Source of the DNA: Clostridia bacterium
GTDB taxonomy: Bacteria; Bacillota; Clostridia; Oscillospirales; Acutalibacteraceae
Assembly: GCA_017461625.1 (NCBI GenBank)
Contig: JAFTXJ010000005.1
Span: 1-64,000 of the forward strand
Reading direction: 5' to 3'
Length of the DNA: 64,000 nucleotides
The position numbers and the translations under genes are program-made. This document shows, in pieces, positions 25,314 through 34,308 of this stretch (its first letter is position 1; each line of letters opens with the position of its first letter). A model generated the notes under the pieces. That model searched no databases. It was given only the letters and a program-made list of their open reading frames with translations, and was not told the DNA's origin.

Positions 25314-27068
25314 CTAAGCCTCAACGGTTGCAAGGGCAGCTCTGATTTGCTGATTATATTCATCAAACATTTCGAGCCTATCGTTGGGGATATTGTTTTT
25401 AATCTGAATAAGCTTATCGAAAATACCTGTTGCAGTGATTTTTGAAAGCGGAATTTGTTTTGTTACCAGTTCTTTTGCAAGATGATGCAAAAGAAGAATG
25501 GTCTGCATCATTTTAAGCTGCTTTGAAAGGGTAACGTATGTGTCAATATCAATAAGTGCATTCTGCTGAAGAAATCCTACCCGGATTACTCGTGCTGTTT
25601 CAATAATCAGCTTCTGGTCATCAGGCAAAACATCCGAGCCGATAAGCTTTACAATTTCCATAAGATTTTTTTCTTCTGCAAGAATGGTGCAAACTTCATT
25701 TCTGCAAGCGACAAAATCCTCACCCACGTTTTCTGTGTACCATGGTGAAAGGTCGCTTATATATTCGCTGTAGCTGTCGTTCCAGTTGATTGCCGGGTAA
25801 TGCCTTGCATATGCAAGGCTCTTGTCAAGTGCCCAGAAGCAACGGATAAATCTTTTTGTGTTTTGAGTAACAGGCTCAGAAAAGTCTGCCCCTTGCGGTG
25901 AAACCGCACCAACAATTGAAACAGAGCCTTCGGTACCGTTTAAATTCTGTGAATAGCCTGCACGCTCATAAAATTCTGAAAGACGTGACGGCAGATATGC
26001 AGGGAAACCCTCATCAGCAGGCATCTCTTCAAGTCTGCCCGAAATTTCACGCAAAGCCTCAGCCCAACGTGAGGTTGAATCTGCCATCATCGCTGTATGA
26101 TAACCCATATCACGATAATATTCAGCAATAGTTACGCCTGTATAAATTGATGCTTCACGGGCAGCAACAGGCATATTTGAAGTGTTGGCAATAAGCGTTG
26201 TTCTGTTTGTTAGGGGCTTACCCGTCTGCGGATCAATAATCTCTTTGAACTCATTTAACACCTGAGTCATTTCGTTACCGCGCTCACCGCAACCGATATA
26301 TATAATAATATCGGCATCACACCACTTGGCGAGCTGATGCTGAACCACGGTTTTACCTGCACCAAATCCACCGGGAACTGCAGCAGCACCACCCTTAGCA
26401 ATCGGAAACAGAGTGTCAATGCTTCGCTGACCTGTTATAAGAGGTTTGGTAGGGAGCTTTCTTTCAGCAATCGGACGTGGGGTTCTGATTGGCCATTTAT
26501 GGCAAAGGGTTAGATTTTTCTTTTCTCCCCTGTCGGTTTCAATAACAACAACGGTATCATTCACCTTATATTTACCGTCAGGTTTTGCTTCAATAACTTT
26601 ACCGCTTACATCGGGCGGCACCATGATTTTATGCGTGATAACCTGAGTTTCGGGGCAGGTTGCATATATATCCCCACCGCTAAGAACATCACCCGCTTTT
26701 GCTGTTACAGTAACATCCCACAGCTTATTTTCATCAAGGGGAGCAGGACGTACACCCTTTGGAATAAAAGCACCTGCACAATCCGCAATAGCCTCAAGCG
26801 GATTTTCAATTCCGTCAAAGATATTATCAAGAATTCCGGGGCCAAGCGTAACGCTCATAGGCTGACCTGTTGATTTAACAGGTTCACCGGGTTTTAAGCC
26901 GGAAGTCTCTTCATAAACTTGAATAACAGCCTTATCCTTGTCAAGGCGAATAACTTCACCGATGAGACCCTTTTTCCCAACATAAACCATTTCGGACATT
27001 GATAAATCAGTTCTGCCCAAAACAGTTACAACGGGGCCGTTTATGCCAAAAATCTTATTTTCCTGCAT
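25314..27068 (-). CDS. ntpA: V/A-type ATPase catalytic subunit A
   Basis: The 584-residue catalytic subunit carries the Walker A sequence GGFGAGKTVVQHQ (about 228-240), the catalytic glutamate region IYIGCGERGNEMTQ and the ADSTSRWAEALREISGRLEE stretch. The family-specific bulge domain between the barrel and the P-loop is present (about 110-190). It hydrolyses or makes ATP in the soluble head. It follows subunit E by four bases and precedes B by eight. Confidence 0.96.
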   Translation of the reverse strand: MQENKIFGINGPVVTVLGRTDLSMSEMVYVGKKGLIGEVIRLDKDKAVIQVYEETSGLKPGEPVKSTGQPMSVTLGPGILDNIFDGIENPLEAIADCAGAFIPKGVRPAPLDENKLWDVTVTAKAGDVLSGGDIYATCPETQVITHKIMVPPDVSGKVIEAKPDGKYKVNDTVVVIETDRGEKKNLTLCHKWPIRTPRPIAERKLPTKPLITGQRSIDTLFPIAKGGAAAVPGGFGAGKTVVQHQLAKWCDADIIIYIGCGERGNEMTQVLNEFKEIIDPQTGKPLTNRTTLIANTSNMPVAAREASIYTGVTIAEYYRDMGYHTAMMADSTSRWAEALREISGRLEEMPADEGFPAYLPSRLSEFYERAGYSQNLNGTEGSVSIVGAVSPQGADFSEPVTQNTKRFIRCFWALDKSLAYARHYPAINWNDSYSEYISDLSPWYTENVGEDFVACRNEVCTILAEEKNLMEIVKLIGSDVLPDDQKLIIETARVIRVGFLQQNALIDIDTYVTLSKQLKMMQTILLLHHLAKELVTKQIPLSKITATGIFDKLIQIKNNIPNDRLEMFDEYNQQIRAALATVEA

Positions 27069-27072
27069 AATT

Positions 27073-27678
27073 TTAACCTCCCGTTATACTAAGACCTGAT
27101 GTAGCGTAAAATTCTTTTTTCTGCTCACTGAATCGAGCGTCAAGGGTGTCATCAGCACGCAAAGAATTTGTATTATTTACACCTTTGCAGCCACCAAAAA
27201 CAATCTCCTTGTCAGTTTCAACACCCTTGCAAAAAGGTGCTAAAGCTTTTGCAAACTTTTCGTCTTCGGGTCTAATAAAAATTATTGTATCTTCCCCAAG
27301 AGCAGCAACTATGTTTTTAACACTTTTTTCAAGGAAAGCCTGATAACTGTCACTGCCGGTGAAGCTAATAATCCCTTGCCTTACCTTATCAAACACTCTG
27401 TTTGAAATTTCATCACGCTTTGAAAAAATTTGCATCATCATTTCACTGCGTGATTTGTATAAATCGGTGTTACTCTGCTCAGAGAGCTTGCTAACTTCAA
27501 GTTTGGCAACAGCTTTAGCGTTTAACTTGGCCGCTTTGCGAACCCTTTTAAGCTCGTAATCTATAAATTTGTCTGTACCTTTTTTAATTCGTTCACAGCG
27601 TGCATCAGCTTCGGCAGTTATTGTGCTTACAAACTTTGCCGCTTTTTTTGCATTATTAGTCACGAGGATCCTCCTCAC
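27073..27678 (-). CDS. ntpE: V/A-type ATPase subunit E (peripheral stalk)
   Basis: The 201-residue protein has an alanine/lysine-rich helical N-terminal half (about 1-90) and a mixed C-terminal half, the usual form of the peripheral-stalk subunit E, which pairs with the small G/H subunit. Sequence conservation is low, so assignment rests on operon position between F and A. Its start overlaps the end of F by four bases. Confidence 0.85.
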   Translation of the reverse strand: MRRILVTNNAKKAAKFVSTITAEADARCERIKKGTDKFIDYELKRVRKAAKLNAKAVAKLEVSKLSEQSNTDLYKSRSEMMMQIFSKRDEISNRVFDKVRQGIISFTGSDSYQAFLEKSVKNIVAALGEDTIIFIRPEDEKFAKALAPFCKGVETDKEIVFGGCKGVNNTNSLRADDTLDARFSEQKKEFYATSGLSITGG

Positions 27679-27983
27679 TCTATGTTAATACCCACGGTTT
27701 CTCTGATATACTTTGCCAATGAATTTCCACCTGCAGAAGATCCTCTGTCAGGAATCTCTACAAGCAGTGGAGAAGTGTGTGATTTTCTGAAAACTTTTAT
27801 TGATTCATCACACATATCAAACAAAGATTTATTCATCAGAACAATGGCAATATCGCCGTCTTTAACGGCAGTTTCAAGAGCCTGAGCCGCAGATTTTTCA
27901 TCATTCACAATAACGCCATCAATCCCTGCAAGACGCATACCCATTACAGTATCGGAATTATTGCTGATTAAAAACAAACGCAT
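27675..27983 (-). CDS. ntpF: V/A-type ATPase subunit F
   Basis: The 102-residue protein has the CheY-like fold of subunit F: LISNNSDTVMGMRLAGIDGV at the start and IAIVLMNKSLFDM followed by PLLVEIPDRGS. F sits on the rotor beside D. It is encoded between K and E, as usual in clostridial operons. Confidence 0.9.
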   Translation of the reverse strand: MRLFLISNNSDTVMGMRLAGIDGVIVNDEKSAAQALETAVKDGDIAIVLMNKSLFDMCDESIKVFRKSHTSPLLVEIPDRGSSAGGNSLAKYIRETVGINIE

Positions 27984-27995
27984 TTCATCACCCGT

Positions 27996-28358
27996 TTAAA
28001 TCTTGTTAAGAATGAGGATTGAAATAACAACGCCGAAAAGTGCAATTGACTCACCCAAAGCAACAAAGATAAGAGATTTACCAAAAGATTTGGGGTCTTC
28101 ACTTGTGGCAGCAATAGCAGCGGGGGCAGCAGCAGCAATGGCAATACCGCCACCGATACCTGCAAGACCGGTTACAACTGCGGCTGCAAGGAGTCCGAGA
28201 CCGTTTGATGAAGTTTCTGCAGTTTCTTCAGTGGTTTCAGCCTGTGATGCTTCAGCAGCAGGAACTTCTTCAGCAGCCATTGCTGTTATTGAAAATGTGA
28301 ATGCAAAAAGCATCATAAGCATAATTGCAACGATTTTTTTAATATCAAACTTTTTCAT
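27996..28358 (-). CDS. ntpK: V/A-type ATPase rotor ring subunit K (c subunit)
   Basis: The 120-residue precursor forms a single hairpin of two membrane helices: a glycine/alanine-rich helix (about 52-78) and a second helix with the ion-carrying glutamate in FVALGESIALFGVV (about 96-109). Before the hairpin are a typical signal peptide (about 1-28, ending AMA) and an acidic linker rich in E, A and T (about 29-50), which put the mature N-terminus outside. Aligned with the Na+-binding Ilyobacter c subunit, the second-helix Glu-Ser pair is kept but the first-helix glutamine is isoleucine. Ion specificity is therefore open. Confidence 0.9.
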   Translation of the reverse strand: MKKFDIKKIVAIMLMMLFAFTFSITAMAAEEVPAAEASQAETTEETAETSSNGLGLLAAAVVTGLAGIGGGIAIAAAAPAAIAATSEDPKSFGKSLIFVALGESIALFGVVISILILNKI

Positions 28359-28372
28359 AATAATTCCTCCGA

Positions 28373-30391
28373 TTATTTTTTAACTGAAATAATTACCTGA
28401 GTGTCATCTTTTTTGTCAACAGAAAAGGCATTCTTTATTTTAAATAACATACCTCTGTTCTTTCTTCTGCCAACACCCTCAAATGGCTTACCGTCACCTT
28501 CATAGAAACGGCTGAACATTTCATAAAATTCAAGCCTTAATACCTGAATACCTGAAAGCAAACCTTCAAGAGCAATAACGATAACATTGCCCAATACAAT
28601 AATCAGCACACTGCCAACCGTCATTTCATCACCTGCAAGTGAGAAGAAAACCATCATCATACCTGCGTGAACGAGCATATATGCACCGATTCGCAAAAAT
28701 GAAACAGTATTGCTGAAATAAGAAAGAATATACTCTATAACTTCAAAGAAATTCTGCATTATAAAGTCGCCCCAGCTTTCGGGCATATATTCGTTTTTAT
28801 CGTGGTGGTCAACTTTACCGATTAAAATTTCTTTCATAAACAAAATCGGCAAGCTGATAATTGCCATAGCTATCATAACAGGAACAGGAATAATAGTGAT
28901 CTTTGCCATAAAAGCAACCACTGCGCTAACACCTGCAAGATAAAGAATTATACCTGCCACACCGTTTTGGCTGAACAAGGCTTCACCGTATTTTTTCGCC
29001 TTTAAACAAAGGAAAACATTGAGCCCCATTGAAACAATAACCAGTGCAATACCTATGCCGATCGCAAGAATGAGCACCGTATTTATGCTTTCCATAACTT
29101 CAAGAGGCTTGCCCTCCCATCCAAAAGCATGATAAACAGGGTCAAGCAAATGTTCAAAGCCGAACACCGAACCAACCAGGAATCCGAAAAGCATTGACGA
29201 AATTCCGCAAGGAACAACAATCTTGGCAATTTTGATACCTTTTAATTTATATATGATGTATCCGCCCAAGGCAAGCACAAAACCCTGACCCACGTCGGCA
29301 AACATTATGCCAAAAAGGAGTGTGAATGTTACGGCAACAAATGGGGTTATATCCACACTGCCGTAAGACGGCAAGCCATACATTTCAACAAACATTTCAA
29401 ACGGACGGAAAATTCTTTTATTTTTTAGCTTAACCGGGGGCTTAGAGCGTGTTTCATCCTTCGCTTCAAACACCTCACAAGCTGTATCCGGCAATTCATC
29501 TACCCTTTGCTTAAACCAGGCAAATCCGCTTTCAGGCACCCAACCGACCATAAGGAACATTGAGCCTGTTCGCTTATCTTTAACAGCATAACGGCGAAGA
29601 TCAAAGGCTGTGCTTAATATTTTTAAATGAGCGTAAATACTTTCACAGCGTGAGCGACGGCCTGCCCAGAAATTCTGAATTTCACCGTCAATTTCTGCAA
29701 GCTCTTTTTCAAGATTCTTTTTCTCTTCGGTAAGAGTTTCAACAATCTCTTCAGGTGTTCCTTTTTCAAAAGGAATTCTCAACCTTTCAAAATACAGCGT
29801 TGCAAAAATACGGTCAGCCTCGTCAACCCTTGAAACAGGGGCAGTGTAAACTCCCCAATAATTTTTCTCATCCTGAACACAGGGAAAAAACATAAAACTG
29901 TCGTTATCTTCATATGCTTTGAGCTTGGGATAGCAGTCAATGGGAATGCTGCCGAAACGTATCTTCAAAAATCCGCAGGAAAGAATTTCAGCAACCGATA
30001 TACCGAGATTTGAAAAATGACTGAATTTCACTATATTCTCTTTACATTCATCCAGCTTGGTCACAATCGGAGTTCGCCTTGACAGAAGTGACTCCATATC
30101 CTCAACAATTTCGTCAATATACTCTGTTTCCTGCTCTTCGCTAATCATTTCATTACCGTCAAAGGTTTCCTTTAAAACGATACCTGAAATATTGGCAAGG
30201 TCCTCAATTTTTTGAATTGCTGATACATAAGGATTTTCTTTGGACAATGGCACATAACCCATATGAGCCGAAACATAGTTCATTGCATTTTCCGGATGAA
30301 AATCGCCACTGATACAGCACGATGTTATGAAATCATCAATCTGACTTGTTTTGCCAAGCACTCTGACTAATTTCATTTTTTCTATTGCCAC
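28373..30391 (-). CDS. ntpI: V/A-type ATPase subunit I (a subunit)
   Basis: The 672-residue stator subunit carries the ion half-channels. The N-terminal ~330 residues are cytoplasmic, with coiled-coil segments. The C-terminal half has about eight membrane helices, including FEMFVEMYGLPSYGSVDITPF, a GIMFADVGQGF turn and SNTVSFLRIGAYMLVHAG, where the arginine next to the rotor glutamate lies. Residues 650-672 form a charged tail. It lies between C and K. Confidence 0.93.
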   Translation of the reverse strand: MAIEKMKLVRVLGKTSQIDDFITSCCISGDFHPENAMNYVSAHMGYVPLSKENPYVSAIQKIEDLANISGIVLKETFDGNEMISEEQETEYIDEIVEDMESLLSRRTPIVTKLDECKENIVKFSHFSNLGISVAEILSCGFLKIRFGSIPIDCYPKLKAYEDNDSFMFFPCVQDEKNYWGVYTAPVSRVDEADRIFATLYFERLRIPFEKGTPEEIVETLTEEKKNLEKELAEIDGEIQNFWAGRRSRCESIYAHLKILSTAFDLRRYAVKDKRTGSMFLMVGWVPESGFAWFKQRVDELPDTACEVFEAKDETRSKPPVKLKNKRIFRPFEMFVEMYGLPSYGSVDITPFVAVTFTLLFGIMFADVGQGFVLALGGYIIYKLKGIKIAKIVVPCGISSMLFGFLVGSVFGFEHLLDPVYHAFGWEGKPLEVMESINTVLILAIGIGIALVIVSMGLNVFLCLKAKKYGEALFSQNGVAGIILYLAGVSAVVAFMAKITIIPVPVMIAMAIISLPILFMKEILIGKVDHHDKNEYMPESWGDFIMQNFFEVIEYILSYFSNTVSFLRIGAYMLVHAGMMMVFFSLAGDEMTVGSVLIIVLGNVIVIALEGLLSGIQVLRLEFYEMFSRFYEGDGKPFEGVGRRKNRGMLFKIKNAFSVDKKDDTQVIISVKK

Positions 30392-30404
30392 AATCAGGCC
30401 TCCT

Positions 30405-31442
30405 TTAACAATCTGTTCCTATCGGCAAAGCTCCGATAGCTTCGGGGGGCATCCCGTATCGAACGCCCTCAACTATGTGAATAATGTTTTTTACTTCGTT
30501 TTCTGATAAATAGAAATAGCTTATCATAACCGTTATCGGGTCTGTGCTGTAACGAATTTCTTTATGAAATCTATCATAGAGAATTTTTCGTGTAAATGAC
30601 TCTAAAGAATCAAAGCTGTGATTTAAAAAGTGCTTTTTATAATATGTCTGTGAAGCTCTTTGAATAACCTCTCTGGCAGTATCGGCATCAAGCATAGAAT
30701 TAATGTCTTTATCTGTAAAATTGGTATAATTCAGATTAAGAAATCTTCGGATTGTTGCTTTTTCTTCATTTGCAAGGCGTTTGAGGCGATAAATGCGAAT
30801 CAGGTTTTCCATATCATTCTGATAGCTGATTATCTCTTTAATATGCTTTTTTTCCTTGCCCTTATATTTTCCAACAACATTTTTTTCTGCTTCCCACAGT
30901 TTTTCGTCAAGGGCACACTCCATTCTCATATATGACCGAGGGTCTTTAAATGTGCCTTCAAATGGCTTGAGCACCTTTTGATATGGGGTGCCCTGCAAAG
31001 CGGTAAGCAAATCATCAAAGCTTCGTGCACTTGCCAGCTTATACAAATCAAGCTCAGAATGTTTATTAAAAAACGGCGGCAAAACCTTAAGATATTCCTC
31101 GGGCTTATCAACCATAAGCAACTGCAAAAAACGCAGTATCTGCTGAATATCATTTTTCATAAGAGTCAGCTTATAAAACTGTTCACCTGCGGAAATTTCA
31201 TATCTGCTCACTTTTTCAAATGATTTGAGAATATGAATTTTTAAAAGCTCTTCAACCTGAACTGTGCTGATATCTGAGTTTGCATTCTGAAAAGTTTCGC
31301 CATACGCTGTTTCAGCTTTAAGATAAGATACTATTTCGTTAACACTTTTTGAATTTATCAGGCTGTCATAGTCTTCTTTTTTAAGCCGTTTACCGTAAAG
31401 GGCACGGCTTTTTGCCATAATTGCATTTTGAGAAAAGTTCAT
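30405..31442 (-). CDS. ntpC: V/A-type ATPase subunit C (central stalk, AC39/d type)
   Basis: The 345-residue, mostly helical protein is the funnel-shaped subunit that joins the rotor ring to the D/F shaft. Features are the N-terminal AKSRALYGKRLKKEDYDSL segment, three tandem helical repeats and an ending YYFLSENEVKNIIHIVEGVRYG (NEVKNI is typical of C subunits). It follows the G/H subunit by 32 bases and precedes I by 13. Confidence 0.9.
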   Translation of the reverse strand: MNFSQNAIMAKSRALYGKRLKKEDYDSLINSKSVNEIVSYLKAETAYGETFQNANSDISTVQVEELLKIHILKSFEKVSRYEISAGEQFYKLTLMKNDIQQILRFLQLLMVDKPEEYLKVLPPFFNKHSELDLYKLASARSFDDLLTALQGTPYQKVLKPFEGTFKDPRSYMRMECALDEKLWEAEKNVVGKYKGKEKKHIKEIISYQNDMENLIRIYRLKRLANEEKATIRRFLNLNYTNFTDKDINSMLDADTAREVIQRASQTYYKKHFLNHSFDSLESFTRKILYDRFHKEIRYSTDPITVMISYFYLSENEVKNIIHIVEGVRYGMPPEAIGALPIGTDC

Positions 31443-31474
31443 ATTCTCACCACCTTTTTATAATTTAAGGAAAG

Positions 31475-31786
31475 TTACGCTTCAATAATTTTGCTGAGCA
31501 TCGTTTCTACCCATTCATCACATTTTTCACTATAAAGCTTTTCCATTTCATCTTCCGCCGCACGATTGCGAGCCTTAGTCTGTTCAAGCTTTTTGGCAGC
31601 TGTGGTAGAAGATGAACGGTTTCTTCTCATAGCTTCATCAATAGCCTTCTGATTTTCTTCTTTTATTATCTGCTCTTTTCTTTGAGGCAAGGATTCCATT
31701 TGCTCTTTTCTGTATGCCTCGGCTTCCTTCAACTTTTCTCTTGCACGGACATCACTTTTAATTACCTGATTAAGCAAATTTTCCAT
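31475..31786 (-). CDS. V/A-type ATPase subunit G/H (peripheral stalk)
   Basis: The 103-residue protein is almost entirely a charged coiled coil with many Glu, Lys and Arg and a few alanines. It starts ENLLNQVIKSDVRAREKLKEA, matching the small peripheral-stalk partner of subunit E. It is the first gene of the nine-gene operon and has a GGAG site and a promoter upstream. Confidence 0.85.
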   Translation of the reverse strand: MENLLNQVIKSDVRAREKLKEAEAYRKEQMESLPQRKEQIIKEENQKAIDEAMRRNRSSSTTAAKKLEQTKARNRAAEDEMEKLYSEKCDEWVETMLSKIIEA

Positions 31787-31818
31787 AAGTACTACTCCTT
31801 TACCCTTTATGAAAACTC

Positions 31819-31846
31819 ATTATAGCACCACTAAAATAAAAAACAA
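31819..31846 (-). promoter_or_regulatory. Promoter of the V/A-ATPase operon
   Basis: On the minus strand TTGTTT (31841-31846), a 16-base spacer and TATAAT (31819-31824), with a TGC extended -10. Confidence 0.65.
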
Positions 31847-31899
31847 TAGTAATATTTCACAAATCATATTAACTTTTATTATCCTTTTTTAAAAAATAA

Positions 31900-31928
31900 T
31901 TGCAAATTTTTTCATTATGATATATACT
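31900..31928 (+). promoter_or_regulatory. Promoter of the alpha-galactosidase gene
   Basis: TTGCAA (31900-31905), 17 bases and TATACT (31923-31928), followed by an AGGAGG ribosome site before the ATG at 31957. Confidence 0.65.
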
Positions 31929-31956
31929 AAAACATGTAATGTTAGGAGGTATTTTT

Positions 31957-33663
31957 ATGAAGAAAAAGCTTGCTATTTTTGCCGCAGTTGCCGCTGCCGG
32001 TGCATATATGCTTAAGAAAAAGCAGACTCCTGTTGAAACAGTAAAAAAGCTTTCAAAATATGTTAAACCAAACGATCAAAAAGGTGAACCATATAACAAC
32101 GGTGTAGCGCTCACTCCCCCTATGGGTTGGTCAAGCTGGAACACCTTCGGCAGAGGTGTAACCGAAGAAGTTATTTATGAAACAGCCAAAGCTATGAAAG
32201 AAAGCGGGCTCCTTGAAGCAGGCTACAAATATGTTAACATTGATGACTGCTGGCAGTCTGCAATGAGAACCGCTGACGGTGAATTGCAGACAGACCCCGT
32301 AAGCTTCCCTTCAGGAATTAAAGCTCTTGTTGAAAAAATCAACAAACTCGGACTTAAGGTTGGTATTTATTCATCTAACGGTACACTTACTTGTGAAGAT
32401 ATGCCTGCAAGCCTCGGCAATGAGCTTAAGGATGCACGCACCTTTGCTGACTGGGGTGTAGAATATTTTAAATACGACTTCTGTCACAGAGTTTATATAC
32501 CGAGAGTTGCACCACAGATAGAAAAAATCTCTGTTAAAAACGCTTCGATGGAAAAAGAAGACGTTTATTATGCAAGTGCAGCAATCCTTGACGGTGAAGC
32601 AAGGATTGAAAAAGACGGCAATCTTATGTCCGGCGAATATCTGACAGGTCTTTCAGATAACGGTGGTGTTGCCACTTTTACAAATATTTATGCACCTGAA
32701 GACGGCGAATACATAATTACGTTTTATATTCGCAAAAAAAGCAAAGTTGCCAAACACCTTGAGCTTGACATTAACGGCGGCAAGCATTATGACATTGATT
32801 TCCCCGAAAATAATATTCACCCTCTCGGCAAGCATCATATAACCGTTGAATTAAAGCAAGGTGACAACATCCTCAAAATGTATAACCCTGTTGCATCGGT
32901 TATGGACAGCTCTGCAATCCAATACAAAAAAATGGGTCAATGCCTCAAACAAGCTGTAAAAGAGGTTGCCGAAAAGAATGGCACCGAAGAAAAGCCCATT
33001 GTTTATTCTATTTGTGAATGGGGCTTCAATATGCCCTGGAACTGGGGAAGCAGTGCAGGTAACCTCTGGCGTACTACACTTGACATTAAGCCTTATTGGT
33101 CATCAATTCTTGCTATTTATGAAATCAACGTAAATCTTTGGAAGCATGCAGGTCCGGGAGGTTGGAATGACCCTGATATGCTTGAGGTTGGCAACGGAAA
33201 CCTTACTTATGAAGAAAACAAGAGCCATTTTGCCCTTTGGTGTATGATGGCGGCTCCGCTTATCCTCGGCAACGATGTAAGGCACTTTGTTTTCCCTGAC
33301 GGCACTGCCGACAAACATGACAAAATCCTGCAGCTCTTAACCAATAAAAAGCTTATCGCAATAAATCAGGACAAGCTTGGTGTTCAGGCAAGACGTATCA
33401 AGGCTTCACCAACAGGAGATATTCTTGTTAAACCCCTTGAAAACGGTGATGTTGCAGTATGCTTCTTTAACAAATCAAATGAAGAAAAGCTCTTTATCCT
33501 TACGATGAAAGAGCTTATTGAAAAAGACTTTGTTAACCTTGAAAACAAAGAAGTGTATAAAGTTAAAAACATCTGGGAAGAAACAGAGTTTGATGTTGAT
33601 TATGCAATCAGCGAATCTGTTGCTCCCCACGGCACAGCAGTTTTTGTAATCAAGAAAGACTAA
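31957..33663 (+). CDS. Alpha-galactosidase, GH27, with an inserted beta-rich domain
   Basis: The ATG at 31957 follows AGGAGG. The 568-residue product has a hydrophobic N-terminal anchor (about 5-18). The GH27 barrel follows: TPPMGWSSWNTFG (53-65), NIDDCWQ (94-100), the nucleophile D174 in FKYDFCH, and the acid/base D407 in GGWNDPDML. About 135 residues (roughly 188-323) between the nucleophile strand and the next barrel strand are beta-rich (GEYLTGLSDNGGVATFTNIY, YIITFYIRKK, HHITVELKQGDN) and read like a CBM6/35-type sugar-binding module embedded in the barrel. It would cut terminal alpha-galactose, probably at the outer membrane face. Its stop abuts the end of spoIIR. Confidence 0.88.
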   Translation: MKKKLAIFAAVAAAGAYMLKKKQTPVETVKKLSKYVKPNDQKGEPYNNGVALTPPMGWSSWNTFGRGVTEEVIYETAKAMKESGLLEAGYKYVNIDDCWQSAMRTADGELQTDPVSFPSGIKALVEKINKLGLKVGIYSSNGTLTCEDMPASLGNELKDARTFADWGVEYFKYDFCHRVYIPRVAPQIEKISVKNASMEKEDVYYASAAILDGEARIEKDGNLMSGEYLTGLSDNGGVATFTNIYAPEDGEYIITFYIRKKSKVAKHLELDINGGKHYDIDFPENNIHPLGKHHITVELKQGDNILKMYNPVASVMDSSAIQYKKMGQCLKQAVKEVAEKNGTEEKPIVYSICEWGFNMPWNWGSSAGNLWRTTLDIKPYWSSILAIYEINVNLWKHAGPGGWNDPDMLEVGNGNLTYEENKSHFALWCMMAAPLILGNDVRHFVFPDGTADKHDKILQLLTNKKLIAINQDKLGVQARRIKASPTGDILVKPLENGDVAVCFFNKSNEEKLFILTMKELIEKDFVNLENKEVYKVKNIWEETEFDVDYAISESVAPHGTAVFVIKKD

Positions 33664-34260
33664 TTATTTAAAATATTTTTCAATTATTTCCACAATCTTA
33701 AATCGAGGTTCATACTTTGGGTTTCGGCTCACAAGTTGAACCTCTTTTTCATTGAGCACATCATCAAGCTCTGTTTTGACCGCCGCAGCAGGAAGGCACA
33801 GCGACGGAAACATTACGCACCACCAATTCTTGCCTTTACCCTCATCAATAATAACTTTCACCGCCAGATATTTGCCTGCAGGGAGGGTAACTTTTTCGTA
33901 AGTTCTTGTAGCAAAAAACTCTTTTGATAAATTGACACTCACATCATAATCAAATCCGTTTTCTTTGACTGTTTTTTCTGCGACCTGCTCAAGATAATTT
34001 AACTCAGGGGTTAATTTTTTAACGGCATTATCAACATTTACACTACCGTCAAAAACCTCTGCACCCGCTTTTAAAACGGCATCACGCACCTTCAGTTTCA
34101 GCTGTTGGTCTTCATCGCTGTCCGAGGCAGCAATAACGTGAAGCCGCAAAATATCCTGCCTCACATTATCACACGTTACGGCAAAGCTGACGATGTTTAA
34201 CACCATCGACAGAATTACACCGATTATAACTGCAAGCTCAATTTTTCGTGATATTTTCAT
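33664..34260 (-). CDS. spoIIR: Stage II sporulation protein R
   Basis: The 198-residue protein has an N-terminal membrane segment (about 7-28) and the SpoIIR signature: LRLHVIAASDSDEDQQLKLKVRD (about 38-60), LPAGKYLAVKVIIDEGKGKNWWCVMFPSLC (about 125-154, in two blocks). In Bacillus, SpoIIR is made in the forespore, crosses into the intermembrane space and triggers SpoIIGA to process pro-sigma-E in the mother cell. This marks the host as a spore former. The gene ends exactly where the alpha-galactosidase ends, with no visible terminator between the convergent stops. Confidence 0.92.
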   Translation of the reverse strand: MKISRKIELAVIIGVILSMVLNIVSFAVTCDNVRQDILRLHVIAASDSDEDQQLKLKVRDAVLKAGAEVFDGSVNVDNAVKKLTPELNYLEQVAEKTVKENGFDYDVSVNLSKEFFATRTYEKVTLPAGKYLAVKVIIDEGKGKNWWCVMFPSLCLPAAAVKTELDDVLNEKEVQLVSRNPKYEPRFKIVEIIEKYFK

Positions 34261-34265
34261 AGCAA

Positions 34266-34304
34266 AATCCCCCTTACTTACTTGAAGTATGGGGGATTTT
34301 TCAT
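34266..34304 (-). terminator. Intrinsic terminator after the WYL regulator gene
   Basis: AAATCCCCCATACTT pairs with AAGTAAGGGGGATTT (one mismatch) on the minus strand and is followed by T residues. It separates the regulator from spoIIR. Confidence 0.75.
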
Positions 34305-34308
34305 TTAT

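Noticed and set aside
23299-31786. ATPase operon considered as F-type
   Set aside because: Subunit set and order (G/H, C, I, K, F, E, A, B, D) and the A-subunit insert are V/A-type; no delta, epsilon or gamma genes exist.
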